A stretch of DNA of 5,987 nucleotides, taken from positions 1 to 5,987 of the forward strand of contig JBHHYR010000232.1 of assembly GCA_046757585.1 (NCBI GenBank). Reading direction: 5' to 3'. The DNA comes from JBHHYR01 sp046757585 (GTDB lineage Bacteria > Desulfobacterota > Binatia > HRBIN30). Below are positions 5,577 through 5,987 of the stretch, piece by piece. A program made the translations under genes and the position numbers. Every line of letters starts with the position of its first letter. Position 1 is the stretch's first letter. The notes beneath the pieces are model-generated. The model was not told the origin of the DNA. It saw only the letters and a program-made list of their open reading frames with translations, and did no database searches.

Positions 5577-5598
5577 GGCGCAGCCGGTGGCAAGCGCC
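5577..5598. terminator. Candidate hairpin terminator between convergent genes
   Basis: GGCGC (5577-5581) pairs with GCGCC (5594-5598). Inside, GCC (5583-5585) pairs with GGC (5589-5591) around a GGT loop, separated from the outer stem by a small A/AA internal loop. It sits in the 96-bp gap between the stops of the aldehyde dehydrogenase and TonB receptor genes and could serve either strand. Neither side has a good U-run. A separate 10-bp palindrome AGAACGTTCT overlaps the end of the dehydrogenase stop codon (5541-5550). Confidence 0.3.
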
Positions 5599-5637
5599 CT
5601 GAGATTTGCTGCTACCGCGCACGCGTGGCTTGCGACT

Positions 5638-5987
5638 TCAGAACCGGCCCTCAAAGGAGAGGACCGCGTTGAATCCTGGCGCATCAATGCCCGAGCCGTG
5701 CTCCCGATAGTTCAGGTCGGTCAGATTCTCAATCGCAAGGCGGACGCCGACGTGCGGATGGATGTCCCACCCGAGCCGTACGTTGCCGGTGGCCCAGCCG
5801 GCTGTGCCGCGCGGATCAATGCGGGGATCTCTGATATCCCGATCGCTGAGCCGGTCTTGCGGGGCGGCGAAACGCACGAATGGTTCGACCCGCAAGGTCG
5901 GGCGAGGACGGTACAGGAGACCGACCCGGCCGTTGAGCGGCGGGATCCGATCTGCCGGCTGCTGGCGTCCATCTGGAAACCTCTCCT
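5638..5987 (-). CDS. TonB-dependent receptor, C-terminal part (runs off right edge)
   Basis: The last 115 codons of a larger outer-membrane receptor are present, and the frame is open to the window's end. It reads IPPLNGRVGLLYRP, then a strand with EPFVRFAAPQDRLSDRDIRDPRI, then GTAGW, NVRLGWDIHPHVGVRLAIENLTDLNYREHGSGIDAPGFN and a final strand ending in Phe (LSFEGRF). The IPPLNGR, D-x-R-I-x(4)-GT-x-GW, ENLTDxxYREHGS and apGfN signatures are those of the last beta-strands of TonB-dependent receptors. The terminal Phe is the signal recognised by the BAM assembly machinery. Such receptors import iron chelates, cobalamin, sugars or other large ligands using energy passed by TonB-ExbB-ExbD. The plug and TonB box lie outside the window, so the ligand is unknown. 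The internal TTG at 5893-5895 is not a start, since family-like sequence continues upstream of it. The stop is TGA at 5638-5640, convergent with the aldehyde dehydrogenase gene. Confidence 0.92.
   Translation of the reverse strand, partial: ERFPDGRQQPADRIPPLNGRVGLLYRPRPTLRVEPFVRFAAPQDRLSDRDIRDPRIDPRGTAGWATGNVRLGWDIHPHVGVRLAIENLTDLNYREHGSGIDAPGFNAVLSFEGRF

Overview
This GC-rich window holds seven protein-coding genes or gene ends and no RNA gene, mobile element or CRISPR array that I can see. A TonB-dependent receptor implies an outer membrane. A proteobacterial-type DksA, the MEP-pathway enzyme Dxr and an ECF sigma factor with its anti-sigma partner fit a Gram-negative bacterium with high GC content, probably within or near the Proteobacteria or the former Deltaproteobacteria. 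The sequence alone does not settle the lineage.

Layout. Positions 1-1638 read leftward (minus strand). In transcription order they carry dksA (1638-1273), a small basic protein of unknown function (1137-775), an ECF sigma factor (667-74) and, two bases after its stop, the first 23 codons of a zf-HC2-type anti-sigma factor that runs off the left edge. Divergent from dksA is a 259-residue uncharacterised protein (1770-2549, plus strand) with an SCEG motif and a CWTC/HHACC cluster. It converges on dxr (3789-2608, minus). dxr is divergent from an aldehyde dehydrogenase (4003-5541, plus), across a 213-bp spacer holding three short perfect inverted repeats. The aldehyde dehydrogenase converges on the C-terminal end of a TonB-dependent receptor (minus strand), which runs off the right edge.

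How the genes work together. The left third has a regulatory theme: DksA modulates RNA polymerase during the stringent response, and the sigma/anti-sigma pair is a signal-responsive transcription switch. The dxr and aldehyde dehydrogenase genes are metabolic. Dxr commits carbon to isoprenoids, and the dehydrogenase could act on an isoprenoid-derived aldehyde, but that link rests only on adjacency and a tentative subfamily impression. There is no gene-free stretch over 300 bases. Most of the window looks like ordinary chromosomal sequence. The least explained parts are the two uncharacterised proteins, the duplicated Shine-Dalgarno at the sigma/anti-sigma junction, and the inverted repeats between dxr and the dehydrogenase gene.
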